NCBI GenBank assembly: GCA_958446835.1
Contig: CAUCXT010000001.1
Span: forward strand, 62,001 to 126,000
DNA length: 64,000 nucleotides
Direction of reading: 5' to 3'
Source: an uncultured Eubacterium sp.
GTDB taxonomy: Bacteria > Bacillota > Clostridia > Lachnospirales > Lachnospiraceae
Part shown: positions 8,076 through 16,573 of the stretch, piece by piece
Layout: the number at the start of each line of letters is the position of its first letter
Position numbering within the stretch: position 1 is the first letter of the stretch
The notes under the pieces: generated by a model
Database searches by the model: none
Told to the model about the DNA's origin: nothing
The model's input: only the letters and a program-made list of their open reading frames with translations
Position numbers and translations under genes: made by a program

Positions 8076-10397
8076 CTATTTATCACTCATTTCACCGTAA
8101 ATGACTCCTCTTGAACCGGTTGCTATGAAAAATCTTCCGAACACTCTCTTATCGCCGTCAATACTGTTTATGTCACCAAACATCTGCTCATCATTATTGA
8201 TTTTCTCATACGTCTCCCCATCATCAAGGCTTCTGAAGAAACCGTACACGCCATCAATCACTCCGCATATATACAGCATTTTCTTATCCCTCAGGTAGTC
8301 TCCATCCCTGCTTCCAAGTCCAAGACCCATCCTGAACACTGTGTCTCCCGGCTTCGACAGCTTCTTAAGCTGTGTCGTATCCTCAGCACGGTTATAAATC
8401 AGCTTATACAGTCCGTCCTCTCCGGCTGCAATGTAGATTACACCTTTCTTACCGGACTCTGCGCGTATTTCCGTTTTATTAGCTGTATCTATTCTTCCAA
8501 AATCAATCTCAGGAAGCTCAACCTGTTTCTGATAAAAATTCTTTCCTCCATCGGTGCTGACAAAGAACTGACCTTTCTCGCCAAAGCCATAAAAGACATC
8601 ATTATCCACTCTGTCTGCGAATACCTTGAACTTACCCGGGCAATTATCAATGTTGACCTTAAAATAGGAGTTTCCGCCGTCATTGCTTGCAACCACAAGT
8701 TCTGCCGGGAGGTCTATTCCGTCCGCTATAGACCACACTATGTTTTGTGTATCCGATGACATTGCAACCCAGCCTGCATTCACATTAGGTTCCTCTATCT
8801 GGTGAAGCTTTTCGTCAATCCTGTCATCCAGTCCATAAGGCATAGGCAGACGTCTAAAAGTCCTGCATCCGTCATCGCTCCTTACAAGTCCTCCCTTGGT
8901 CTTTCTCTTCCAGTTGCCCCTTGCTGTAACAATAACAGTATCATATTTCACATCAGAATAATCACCGTTGATACAGGTTATATATCTGTTTCCCTCAGCG
9001 TCATCGAAGGAATTCCTGCATGGCTCATCAAGTTTTCTGAATGCAAACGCACCAAGATCTCCTACAATGTCAAGCAGCTTCACGTCACCGCCCACAGGCG
9101 CGTACACATTAAGATGAACCGTCTCCTCAATGCCTGTACACTTGTCATGGTATGCCGGGTTATCAGATGTGAACGCGTCACTTCCGAATACTCCCGTTCC
9201 CGAATTGAACCACACCTCGTCCTTGTTGAACGGATTGATTTTTATATCACTGAGCCAGTGGAGAATCGACACACCTCCGTTGTACTCAAGTCTCATGTAG
9301 GAGGTATTAAAATGTATTCCACCCTTTTCAAGTCCCTTAAGACTTATCTCCCATGTCGAGCCATAGTCATGCGATATGTATATACACTCAACGCCTTTCA
9401 ATTCACGGCATAGTGTAGAACATGTGAGCAATCCCGGCTCACTCTCACATGAGCATACCCCGCCGAAGCCGTAATCTACATAGCCTTCGGTTCTAGCTTT
9501 ATCATCGTCATAAGGTGTTATATCATCATACCCTGTTATTTTTCCGTTCTCAAAACGGTATCTTAATACATGTCCACCAATTACGTCGCCTGTATCACAG
9601 CTATATCCCATATCGACAATATAATTATATCTTCCGGTACTATTCATAGTAACGTACAGATATTTCCCATCATAATCGTACCTTGATGCCACATTTCCAT
9701 TCATCTTGCAATCAGCTATATCGTAGTCCTGTGGCTGCACCAACTGCTCAAATGTTTTACCGGAATCGTAAGACACATACAGACTATGCCCTCTATGTCT
9801 GTCATCCAGCCTTGTTGTCAAGCCCGCTGTCCCGGCTACAATCGTACCGCCATCCGGTGATACCCATACAAATGTCATATAGTCCTCTGTAAGTGGAAGC
9901 TTCTCCCAGCTATCACCGCGGTCACGGCTTCTTAAAAGTCCTCCCGTCTGGCTGGCAAAATAGAGTGTATCGCTGTCGCTCTCATCCACAACCAGTCTCA
10001 TTCCGGTTCCGCGTCCGCTTAGGTTGCCGTGAACCATGGTCGGAATGCTTCTATAGATAAAGCTTTCACCATAATCCTCCGATATGCATAACTTTCCCTC
10101 AGGCTTTCCATTGATACCACATGCAATGTACAATCTCTCAGGATGTTCATCGTCAAGTGCCACCGCAATAGGGAATGTCTCCTCCACATCGAGCATGGTC
10201 ACATGATCAATAAGGCTCTTCCAGCGTTTCTCATCATATAAATATCTGTACACACCACCGATATCTGTTCTGGCGTACAATATCCCCGGCACCTTTTTGT
10301 GAAAAACAAAGCCCGTGACATAGCCTCCGCCGGGAATCGGTGCATTGCGATACCTGTACGGTATCTGTGCTGTTATCCTCTCCGTTATCCCTGACAT
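8076..10397 (-). CDS. Glycoside hydrolase family 74 (xyloglucan-active), apparently cytosolic
   Basis: The protein is 773 residues from ATG 10397, which has GGGAGG seven bases upstream; a TTG six codons earlier is less likely. The start of the fold, IPGGGYVTGFVFHKKVPG followed by ARTDIGGVYR, is diagnostic for GH74, with a catalytic-type Asp at residue 45. A second conserved Asp lies in VGDLGAF near residue 447. Asp-box turns (SxDxGxxW-like, e.g. SRDRGDSWEKL, SHDYGSTWEIS, SLDDGETYEKI) repeat along the chain, as expected for the twin seven-bladed propellers. GH74 members are endo- or oligo-xyloglucanases and usually secreted; here no signal peptide is visible, which suggests action on imported xyloglucan oligosaccharides. 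It precedes GH31 by 21 bases, probably in one operon. Confidence 0.88.
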   Translation of the reverse strand: MSGITERITAQIPYRYRNAPIPGGGYVTGFVFHKKVPGILYARTDIGGVYRYLYDEKRWKSLIDHVTMLDVEETFPIAVALDDEHPERLYIACGINGKPEGKLCISEDYGESFIYRSIPTMVHGNLSGRGTGMRLVVDESDSDTLYFASQTGGLLRSRDRGDSWEKLPLTEDYMTFVWVSPDGGTIVAGTAGLTTRLDDRHRGHSLYVSYDSGKTFEQLVQPQDYDIADCKMNGNVASRYDYDGKYLYVTMNSTGRYNYIVDMGYSCDTGDVIGGHVLRYRFENGKITGYDDITPYDDDKARTEGYVDYGFGGVCSCESEPGLLTCSTLCRELKGVECIYISHDYGSTWEISLKGLEKGGIHFNTSYMRLEYNGGVSILHWLSDIKINPFNKDEVWFNSGTGVFGSDAFTSDNPAYHDKCTGIEETVHLNVYAPVGGDVKLLDIVGDLGAFAFRKLDEPCRNSFDDAEGNRYITCINGDYSDVKYDTVIVTARGNWKRKTKGGLVRSDDGCRTFRRLPMPYGLDDRIDEKLHQIEEPNVNAGWVAMSSDTQNIVWSIADGIDLPAELVVASNDGGNSYFKVNIDNCPGKFKVFADRVDNDVFYGFGEKGQFFVSTDGGKNFYQKQVELPEIDFGRIDTANKTEIRAESGKKGVIYIAAGEDGLYKLIYNRAEDTTQLKKLSKPGDTVFRMGLGLGSRDGDYLRDKKMLYICGVIDGVYGFFRSLDDGETYEKINNDEQMFGDINSIDGDKRVFGRFFIATGSRGVIYGEMSDK

Positions 10398-10567
10398 AAC
10401 AATCCTCCCATCCAAATAATTTCAGATGATTAGATTGTCTCACTAAATCACGAGCTTTTCTACCCTATTTTTTTTACTTTTTTACTATTTATATTTCGAG
10501 TCAATACCTTATAGCATTATATCCATGATACATGCACACATATAGCGCAACACATACAACCACGCTA

Positions 10568-11476
10568 TTACTGTGTAACAACCTGAAGCTTCATAACGCT
10601 GCCATCATATACCACTGTGACAATAAGCTTATCATTCACATAGTAACTGGTAAGTCCATCCGGTGTAGAACTTGAAAACATAAATCCATTACTTTCAAGA
10701 ATATCTCCGTAATCCGATACCATATCAGATGTTATAACGGAAAATGTCATAATTCCTCCGCCATCGACTGCTTCATACCCTGTAAAGTTTCCGGCAGTCA
10801 TATATGGAAGTTGTGAAAACACAGAATCCTTATTATCAAAATAGGTATATCTGCCATCTGCCGATTCAGATGGCTTTGTAGGCTCCTGTGTCTCAGGCTC
10901 AGCGTATGTAAGAATATCCCAGTAATTCTCACCTGCCTCAATAAGCATTGTTCCATCCTTATATATCAGCGTTACACACATCTTACCGCTTGCAGCTGCG
11001 AGGTACGCTCTTGTACCATCCTGACTGTTGAGTGTATACTTACCTTCATTTATAACACTATTAAGATAATCGCCGTAATCTGACTCCTTGGTTCCTGAAA
11101 ACTTAAGACCTTCTACATAGCTCTCACTAAAATATTCTTCGAACTTTCCTGCCGTGAATGAAGGTAATGTATTAAATACACTCTTCTTATCTTCGAAATA
11201 TACAGCGGCACCGGTAAGCTGTTTCTTGGTTGTAGTCTCCTCCTGTGTCTGTTTAGTTGTCTCCTTGGTGGATTCCTTCACAGTGGACTCTTTCTCGGTT
11301 GTTGTATCCTCCTGTTCACCCGTTGCGTGCTGACTGGTTGTCTGTGTCTCTGTCCTGGTATACTCGAAGGTTCTGTCAATCTCTGATATATCATCCTTCT
11401 TACATGCCGACATCGCTGCTGTCGCAAATATCACCACCGATAAAATAACTGAAAACTTTCTTAATCTTCTCTTCAT
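10568..11476 (-). CDS. Lipoprotein with two homologous repeats
   Basis: The protein is 302 residues from ATG 11476, with AAGGGG seven bases upstream; the open frame extends 43 codons further but without a ribosome site. A basic start and hydrophobic stretch end in a lipobox (AAMSAC), so the mature protein is lipid-anchored outside the membrane. A Thr/Glu/Lys-rich linker follows. Two copies of a domain of about 85 residues come next, each beginning YFxxKxSVFxxLPxxTAGxF, containing SDYGDxL and ending in a VTxxYxxxxMxxxxG strand. This internal duplication is seen directly; no family is recognised. A strong promoter and an inverted repeat lie just upstream. Function is unknown, possibly cell-envelope or ligand binding. 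Confidence 0.75.
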   Translation of the reverse strand: MKRRLRKFSVILSVVIFATAAMSACKKDDISEIDRTFEYTRTETQTTSQHATGEQEDTTTEKESTVKESTKETTKQTQEETTTKKQLTGAAVYFEDKKSVFNTLPSFTAGKFEEYFSESYVEGLKFSGTKESDYGDYLNSVINEGKYTLNSQDGTRAYLAAASGKMCVTLIYKDGTMLIEAGENYWDILTYAEPETQEPTKPSESADGRYTYFDNKDSVFSQLPYMTAGNFTGYEAVDGGGIMTFSVITSDMVSDYGDILESNGFMFSSSTPDGLTSYYVNDKLIVTVVYDGSVMKLQVVTQ

Positions 11477-11534
11477 ATACATTCCCCTTTTCAAATAGTC
11501 AAATAATTCACAATATACCAATTCAGTAATTATG

Positions 11535-11562
11535 ATTATATATTTATATGATTCTGTGTCAA
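11535..11562 (-). promoter_or_regulatory. Near-consensus sigma-A promoter of the two-repeat lipoprotein
   Basis: On the minus strand TTGACA (11557-11562) is followed after 16 bases by TATAAT (11535-11540). The start codon lies about 60 bases further on. The -35 hexamer falls inside one arm of the inverted repeat at 11556-11605. Confidence 0.7.
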
Positions 11563-11605
11563 AGCATGTTATACACTCATAGACCAGATGAGCATGCTTT
11601 GACAC
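11556..11605. repeat. 13-bp perfect inverted repeat overlapping a -35 box
   Basis: The arms GTGTCAAAGCATG (11556-11568) and CATGCTTTGACAC (11593-11605) are exact reverse complements with a 24-base spacer and no T-run on either side. The arm nearest the lipoprotein gene contains its -35 hexamer, and the element lies 56 bases after the MATE stop codon. It could be an operator or a weak terminator; an operator fits better because a T-run is missing. Confidence 0.6.
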
Positions 11606-11661
11606 CCCGAATCCTTATAGAATATTATACCGTATTATCCTCAAAAAGTGAATACCCTCTT

Positions 11662-13077
11662 CTAACCCCATTTTTTTACATATATATACTTATACATCAG
11701 ATGACCTGCTGCTGCCACCATCACATTGCTTATTCCCATCACAATCCATATTGCGCTCGAATTATCGGGATACATCCTGCCCACCGCAAGCAGCATAGGG
11801 ATTCTTAACACCCACAACCAGACAAATGACATAAAAAGAGTAAACGCTGTATTTCCCGAACCGTTGAACACCCCCATATAGTTCTGATACAGCGCTAGAC
11901 CAGGCAGTGTTATAAGCACCGCTGCTATATATTCCACCGCCGCCACCACGGTTTTCCCATCGTTTGACATTATACCTACAAGCGGCTTTCTCAAAGGAAA
12001 CAGGATAACAAGCCCGACCGTCATCATTGCGACAGACATATTGCGGCTGACACTATATGCCTGCCTCGCCCTTTCCGTATTTTTAGCTCCTATATTCTGC
12101 CCTACAAATGCAGACATTGTGGTTGAAAGAGCCATCACAACAGCCAGAATAATGTTGGATATTTTATTTCCTATCGAAAATGCCGCAGATATCTCCTTGC
12201 CCTCCTTGAGAATAATCATCTGTAATATCACAAAGCCAAAGGAAGCTAAGAGCTGTCCTTCTATAGACGGTCCCGCGATTTTGAACAGCCTTTTTATCTC
12301 CTTTGCACCAAACCGCATATCACTAAGAGTGATTGTGAGCGCTCCCTTACCGCGAAACAAGCCCTTAACATAAAAGGGCACAATACAAAGCTGACCTGCG
12401 ACCGAAGCTGCCGCCGCTCCCCTTATCCCCATTCCGAACCCATTTATAAATATCATTGCCGCGACAATATTTGCCACCGCCGCCACTATTGACAGCACCA
12501 CCGGATACATCATATCGCCGACCGACTGGCGCATTGAACAGAAAGCCGCAAAAGTAAATAGCGGTATCATCTCAAATGAGCTTATCCTCAGATACGTTGC
12601 CGCCTGTTCAAGCACCTTACCGTCCGCCCCCATAAAGCGCATTACCGCGGAGGCTGCAAAAAACATCAAGGCATTTATCACCGCTCCCATCACAAGCGCC
12701 ACACTCACCAGAACGCCTGCCTGCTTTTTTGCCCCCTCATAGTTTTCCTCACCCACCAGACGGCTGATGAGCGCAACTCCAGCCGCCGCAAGTCCGTTGT
12801 TAAACGCAAGCATTATATTTATAATCGGCCATGCCACGCCCATAGCCGCCTGTGCCGCAGCCGAATTGTCAATCTGACCGATAAAGAATGTGTCCGTGAC
12901 ATCAAGCAGAGCTATTATAAAATTAGACACTATAAGAGGAAATGCCGTTATAAAAAGCGCCTTATAGATGTTCTTTTCATATAATATATTTTCTGTCTTG
13001 TCCGTCTTTGTCCTATACGGCTTTTTTCTATACAGCTTTTTCTTATCAAAATTTTTCCTGTTAAGCTCTCTCACCAT
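11662..13077 (-). CDS. MATE family efflux transporter
   Basis: This 471-residue integral membrane protein has about 12 hydrophobic segments in two halves and a basic N-terminal tail of about 35 residues. Family signatures include FPLIVSNFIIALLDVTDTFFIGQ in the first helix, AAQAAMGVAWP, FCSMRQSVGDMMYP and NIGAKNTERARQAY in the loop opening the second half. MATE proteins export cationic drugs or metabolites in exchange for Na+ or H+; the substrate cannot be read from sequence. The start ATG (13077) has AAGGA eight bases upstream. It is divergent from the D-Ala-D-Ala carboxypeptidase gene, with 149 bases between. The downstream lipoprotein has its own promoter. Confidence 0.92.
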   Translation of the reverse strand: MVRELNRKNFDKKKLYRKKPYRTKTDKTENILYEKNIYKALFITAFPLIVSNFIIALLDVTDTFFIGQIDNSAAAQAAMGVAWPIINIMLAFNNGLAAAGVALISRLVGEENYEGAKKQAGVLVSVALVMGAVINALMFFAASAVMRFMGADGKVLEQAATYLRISSFEMIPLFTFAAFCSMRQSVGDMMYPVVLSIVAAVANIVAAMIFINGFGMGIRGAAAASVAGQLCIVPFYVKGLFRGKGALTITLSDMRFGAKEIKRLFKIAGPSIEGQLLASFGFVILQMIILKEGKEISAAFSIGNKISNIILAVVMALSTTMSAFVGQNIGAKNTERARQAYSVSRNMSVAMMTVGLVILFPLRKPLVGIMSNDGKTVVAAVEYIAAVLITLPGLALYQNYMGVFNGSGNTAFTLFMSFVWLWVLRIPMLLAVGRMYPDNSSAIWIVMGISNVMVAAAGHLMYKYIYVKKWG

Positions 13078-13226
13078 TGATAACGTCCTTCTGAATTATT
13101 AAACAATATTTCTGCCCTGTGTTCCGGCTTTCATAGTGTTACCAGCAGGTGCATTTTATAAAAGCTTTTTTCATAAATTATATGAAATATGACTATAATA
13201 TTGTAAAGCTGATTCGGAGTTTCTAT

Positions 13227-14393
13227 ATGTTTCCCAGAATAATTTCAAAGATAACCTGTTTTCTCATGCTTTTTGCCGTCATAGCATGCAATATTGCCAT
13301 GCCGGCGCACTGCGATACCCCTGTTGTGAGCGCTCCATCTGCAATCCTTATGGAAGCCTCAACAGGCACCGTGATATACGAAAAAGACGCAGACACAAAG
13401 CTTCGTCCTGCAAGCATAACCAAGATTATGACACTGATACTGATTTTTGACGCCCTTGCCGATAACAAGATAACTCTTGATGAGAAAGTGACCGTGTCCG
13501 AACACGCCGCAAGCATGGGCGGAAGTCAGGTATTTCTTGAACCCGGTGAAACACAGACGGTTGAGACTATGATAAAATGCATTTCCATCGCGAGTGCTAA
13601 TGATGCTTGTGTCGCCATGGCAGAGCACATTGCCGGCTCAGAGGGCGCGTTCGTTGACCGCATGAATGAGCGCGCCGCCGGACTCGGCATGATGAACACA
13701 CATTTTGTGAACTGCTGCGGGCTTGACGCCGATGGTCATGAGACCACTGCCCGCGATGTCGCATACATGTCGCGCGAACTTATAAACAAATATCCGGAGA
13801 TACATAACTATTCTACAATATGGATGGACACCATCACCCATTCTACAAGGCGCGGTGATTCGGAATTCGGTCTTACCAACACCAATAAGCTCATAAAGCA
13901 GTATGAATGGGCCACCGGTCTAAAGACCGGCTCTACAAGTCTTGCCGGCTTCTGTCTGTCGGCAACCGCAAACAAAAACGATATAGAGCTGATAGCTGTT
14001 GTCATGCATGCCCCAAACGGCAAAGAGCGTGTAGCCGACTGTATTTCTCTTCTGAACTACGGATACGGCATTGTCAGCCGTTATGAGGACATCAATCCCC
14101 CGGAAATACCGGAAATTCATGTAAAGGGTGGAACAGAGCAGTCCGTTTCCTGCTCCTACAAAAATAATTTTTCATATATATTTCTGAAAAATTATGATAC
14201 TTCTAAAATCAGTTGTCATTTTGAAATACTTAATAACATAGAAGCACCCGTAGGTATTGGGGATTCGCTCGGAATGCTTGTTTATGAATATGATGGTAAT
14301 ACTATAGGAAGTGTGGATATTATCGCCTCACAGGACATAAAAAAAGCCGGATATAATGACTATATCCGGCAATTGCTCAATAATTTTTTCTAG
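13227..14393 (+). CDS. D-alanyl-D-alanine carboxypeptidase (DacF/PBP5-type)
   Basis: This 388-residue low-molecular-weight penicillin-binding protein trims the terminal D-Ala of peptidoglycan stem peptides outside the cell. The start is ATG 13227 behind GGAG; an in-frame ATG 26 codons earlier lacks a ribosome site. A signal peptide (residues about 1-29, ending PAHC-DTP) precedes the catalytic domain. All three active-site motifs are present: SITK (Ser63, Lys66), SAN and KTG. The C-terminal portion is a beta-rich PBP5-like domain with an unusual, rather polar end and no clear amphipathic anchor helix. A TATAAT at 13194-13199 with a weak TTCATA -35 may be its promoter. The last codons contain a hairpin that works as terminator for the opposing gene. 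Confidence 0.92.
   Translation: MFPRIISKITCFLMLFAVIACNIAMPAHCDTPVVSAPSAILMEASTGTVIYEKDADTKLRPASITKIMTLILIFDALADNKITLDEKVTVSEHAASMGGSQVFLEPGETQTVETMIKCISIASANDACVAMAEHIAGSEGAFVDRMNERAAGLGMMNTHFVNCCGLDADGHETTARDVAYMSRELINKYPEIHNYSTIWMDTITHSTRRGDSEFGLTNTNKLIKQYEWATGLKTGSTSLAGFCLSATANKNDIELIAVVMHAPNGKERVADCISLLNYGYGIVSRYEDINPPEIPEIHVKGGTEQSVSCSYKNNFSYIFLKNYDTSKISCHFEILNNIEAPVGIGDSLGMLVYEYDGNTIGSVDIIASQDIKKAGYNDYIRQLLNNFF
14339..14370 (-). terminator. Rho-independent terminator inside the 3' end of a convergent gene
   Basis: On the minus strand a perfect 10-bp stem with a 5-base loop (14346-14370, GCCGGATATA arms) is followed by seven T. It ends transcription of the fucosyltransferase-like gene but lies wholly within the last codons of the plus-strand carboxypeptidase gene. 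Confidence 0.85.
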
Positions 14394-14396
14394 CAT

Positions 14397-15233
14397 TTAG
14401 TTATCTTTCTTTACAACCTCAAGTTCTATTCCGGAGAGCATCGCGGCAATGCGTGAATAGGTTGAATAGAAACTTCCTATAATCTTTTTTGAGTGTGACA
14501 GACAGATAAGCTCGGCAAATGCATCCGCAATTCCCTTATCGCTGTCGCGCTCAAAATTTTTCTCGCTCATATAATATATTCTGTCTCCGAAGCGCTTCTT
14601 AAGCTCTAAGATAGTGTCCATGTCATCTGAGGCGATATAGAAAGTGACCTTGTCATCCTTCTCAATCTCCTTCTCCATGGCATCCACAAACACTTCCAAG
14701 GGACTGTTATTTATACATATCTGATTATCCGTACGCCGTATATGAACTCCAATATTGCTTGCACTGTCTATATTCCCGATAACGGACTCAGCCTTATCAC
14801 TCACATACTTAGTCGGCTTTATGAACTCAAGCGGTCTGTCTATTCCCTTAAAATCATGGAACTGGGAAAATGCTCTTATAAACTTGAGCTTGTTGTTTTT
14901 TATAACTTCCTCATAATATGCATTTCCCTTTTCGATAAACAAATCATTAGTCGGGTCTACATCAGAAAAATAATCTGCTTTTTTTCGCAAACTTTTCTCA
15001 AGCAGCTGGTATCTTAAATGTGAAAAAGGCTTATCCTTATAGCCGAAATCCTTGGCATGAATAATCTTTATCTCCTCCGGCAGAGAGAACACAGCCTCAT
15101 TTCTCGCTCCCATAACACGTTCCATCTTCCAAAGCACAGTGAGCTCATCACCCGTCTGTTTTGCCCAGTGATATGCAGATGCCATTCCAAGAAAACGATT
15201 TCCAAGTCCTGCACATGGTTCAACTATGATCAT
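14397..15233 (-). CDS. Fucosyltransferase-like glycosyltransferase (HxRR motif)
   Basis: This 278-residue soluble protein opens with PCAGLGNRFLGMASAY, the usual first beta-alpha unit of the alpha-fucosyltransferase/O-fucosyltransferase superfamily. It has the GDP-sugar-binding motif VHIRRTDN near residue 168, then YIASDD and a late GSFYSTYSRIAAML segment equivalent to the family's third motif. GDP-fucose is the usual donor in this superfamily, but the acceptor here is unknown. It starts at ATG (15233) behind AAAGGAG, only 18 bases after the dnaJ stop, and has its own terminator. It therefore appears to be the last gene of the heat-shock operon. Its usual homes are capsule or glycan loci, so the location is unexpected. 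Confidence 0.75.
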   Translation of the reverse strand: MIIVEPCAGLGNRFLGMASAYHWAKQTGDELTVLWKMERVMGARNEAVFSLPEEIKIIHAKDFGYKDKPFSHLRYQLLEKSLRKKADYFSDVDPTNDLFIEKGNAYYEEVIKNNKLKFIRAFSQFHDFKGIDRPLEFIKPTKYVSDKAESVIGNIDSASNIGVHIRRTDNQICINNSPLEVFVDAMEKEIEKDDKVTFYIASDDMDTILELKKRFGDRIYYMSEKNFERDSDKGIADAFAELICLSHSKKIIGSFYSTYSRIAAMLSGIELEVVKKDN

Positions 15234-15251
15234 ACTCTGCTCCTTTATATT

Positions 15252-16391
15252 TTACTTAAATAAGCCTCTCTTTTTTCTGGTCGTTCCGCCATCTGTTGTG
15301 TCTGTCGGATTCTCACCACGCATAAGCGCATCGTAAGCATGAAGAGCTTCCTTCTGCTCATTTGTCATCTTCTCCGGAACCTTTACTGTGAGTGTTACAT
15401 AATGATCTCCTCTTAACTTACTGTCACGAAGAGTCGGAATACCCTTGCCTTTCAAACGTACCCTTGTGCCACTCTGTGTACCCGGCTTAACCTCATAGAG
15501 AACCTCTCCATCTATTGTCTTAATCCTTATCTCATTGCCAAGAGCTGCGTCTGCAAAACTTATAGGCACATTGGAGAATACATTGTAATCCTCTCTTGCA
15601 AATACAGGGCTAGGTGAAACAATAACCTCAACTAACAAATCTCCTCTTGGTCCGCCGTTAGTTCCCGGTTCACCCTTACCACGTATTCTTATGCTCTGTC
15701 CATTGTCGATTCCGGCAGGAACGGACACCTGAATCTTCTTACGGTTAGCTATATATCCTGTTCCATGACAGTCCGGGCACTTATCCTTTACGACAGTTCC
15801 CTTACCACCACAGTCCGGACATGTAGTGACATTTCTCATCATACCAAAAAGAGACTGCTGTGTATATACGATCTGACCCTTACCACCACACTTTGCACAC
15901 TGTACCGGGGATGTACCCGGCTTAGCACCTGTTCCGTGGCATGATGCACATTCATCCTTAAGTGTGATGTCAAGCTCCTTCTCACAGCCAAAAGCCGCTT
16001 CTTCAAAGGTAACTCTCACAGAGGCTCTTACATTGGCTCCCTGCATAGGTCCATTGCTTCTTCCCCTGCTTCTTCCGCCGCCAAATAAATCACCGAATAT
16101 ATCGCCCATGCTTCCGAATATGTCATCCATATTAAAATCATAAGCCTGACCACCTGCGCTGCCATCAAATGCCGCATGACCAAACTGGTCATACTTGGCA
16201 CGCTTATCCGGATCACTTAGAACTGCATAAGCCTCGGAAGCCTCTTTAAACTTAGCCTCCGCCTCCTTATCGCCCGGATTAGAATCCGGATGATACTTCT
16301 TAGCTAACACTCTATATGCCTTTTTAAGCTCGGCATCAGTGGCAGTCTTAGATACACCAAGTACCTCATAATAATCTCTCTTATCTGCCAT
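15252..16391 (-). CDS. dnaJ: Chaperone DnaJ (Hsp40)
   Basis: This 379-residue class A J-protein stimulates the DnaK ATPase and delivers unfolded substrates in the cytosol. The start at ATG 16391 has GGGAGG upstream. The J domain (residues 1-70) holds HPD in KKYHPDSNPG. A Gly/Phe region follows (FGSMGDIFGDLFGGG). Four CxxCxGxG zinc-finger repeats come next (CASCHGTG, CAKCGGKG, CPDCGGKG, CPDCHGTG), then the C-terminal peptide-binding beta domains. It lies 182 bases downstream of dnaK with a hairpin in the gap, and 18 bases upstream of the glycosyltransferase. Length and motifs are normal. Confidence 0.97.
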   Translation of the reverse strand: MADKRDYYEVLGVSKTATDAELKKAYRVLAKKYHPDSNPGDKEAEAKFKEASEAYAVLSDPDKRAKYDQFGHAAFDGSAGGQAYDFNMDDIFGSMGDIFGDLFGGGRSRGRSNGPMQGANVRASVRVTFEEAAFGCEKELDITLKDECASCHGTGAKPGTSPVQCAKCGGKGQIVYTQQSLFGMMRNVTTCPDCGGKGTVVKDKCPDCHGTGYIANRKKIQVSVPAGIDNGQSIRIRGKGEPGTNGGPRGDLLVEVIVSPSPVFAREDYNVFSNVPISFADAALGNEIRIKTIDGEVLYEVKPGTQSGTRVRLKGKGIPTLRDSKLRGDHYVTLTVKVPEKMTNEQKEALHAYDALMRGENPTDTTDGGTTRKKRGLFK

Positions 16392-16471
16392 TGCTTTTCC
16401 TCCCTGCTGATTTGCGGATATATACACCCGCCATGCATTTTATTAAAAAATCAATACTAATATACTCAAAC

Positions 16472-16502
16472 AGAGTGAATGACTGCCAGAGCCATTCACT
16501 CT
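16472..16502 (-). other. Hairpin between dnaK and dnaJ
   Basis: The arms AGAGTGAATG and CATTCACTCT (10 bp, 11-base loop) are exact complements. On the transcribed strand the stem is followed by GTTTGAG rather than a T-run, so it is better read as an mRNA processing, stability or partial attenuation element than as a full terminator. Confidence 0.5.
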
Positions 16503-16573
16503 ATTTATTTTAGCATGTCTGCCAATCACTGTGCATCGGATAACGCACTCAATTATGCATACATCTTACTATA

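Noticed and set aside
10398..10415. TTG start six codons upstream for GH74.
   Set aside because: ATG 10397 has GGGAGG at the right distance; the upstream TTG overlaps that site.
13078..13226. Possible riboswitch between the MATE and carboxypeptidase genes.
   Set aside because: Some pairing is possible, but none of the motifs of guanidine, preQ1, THF or SAM riboswitches could be matched.
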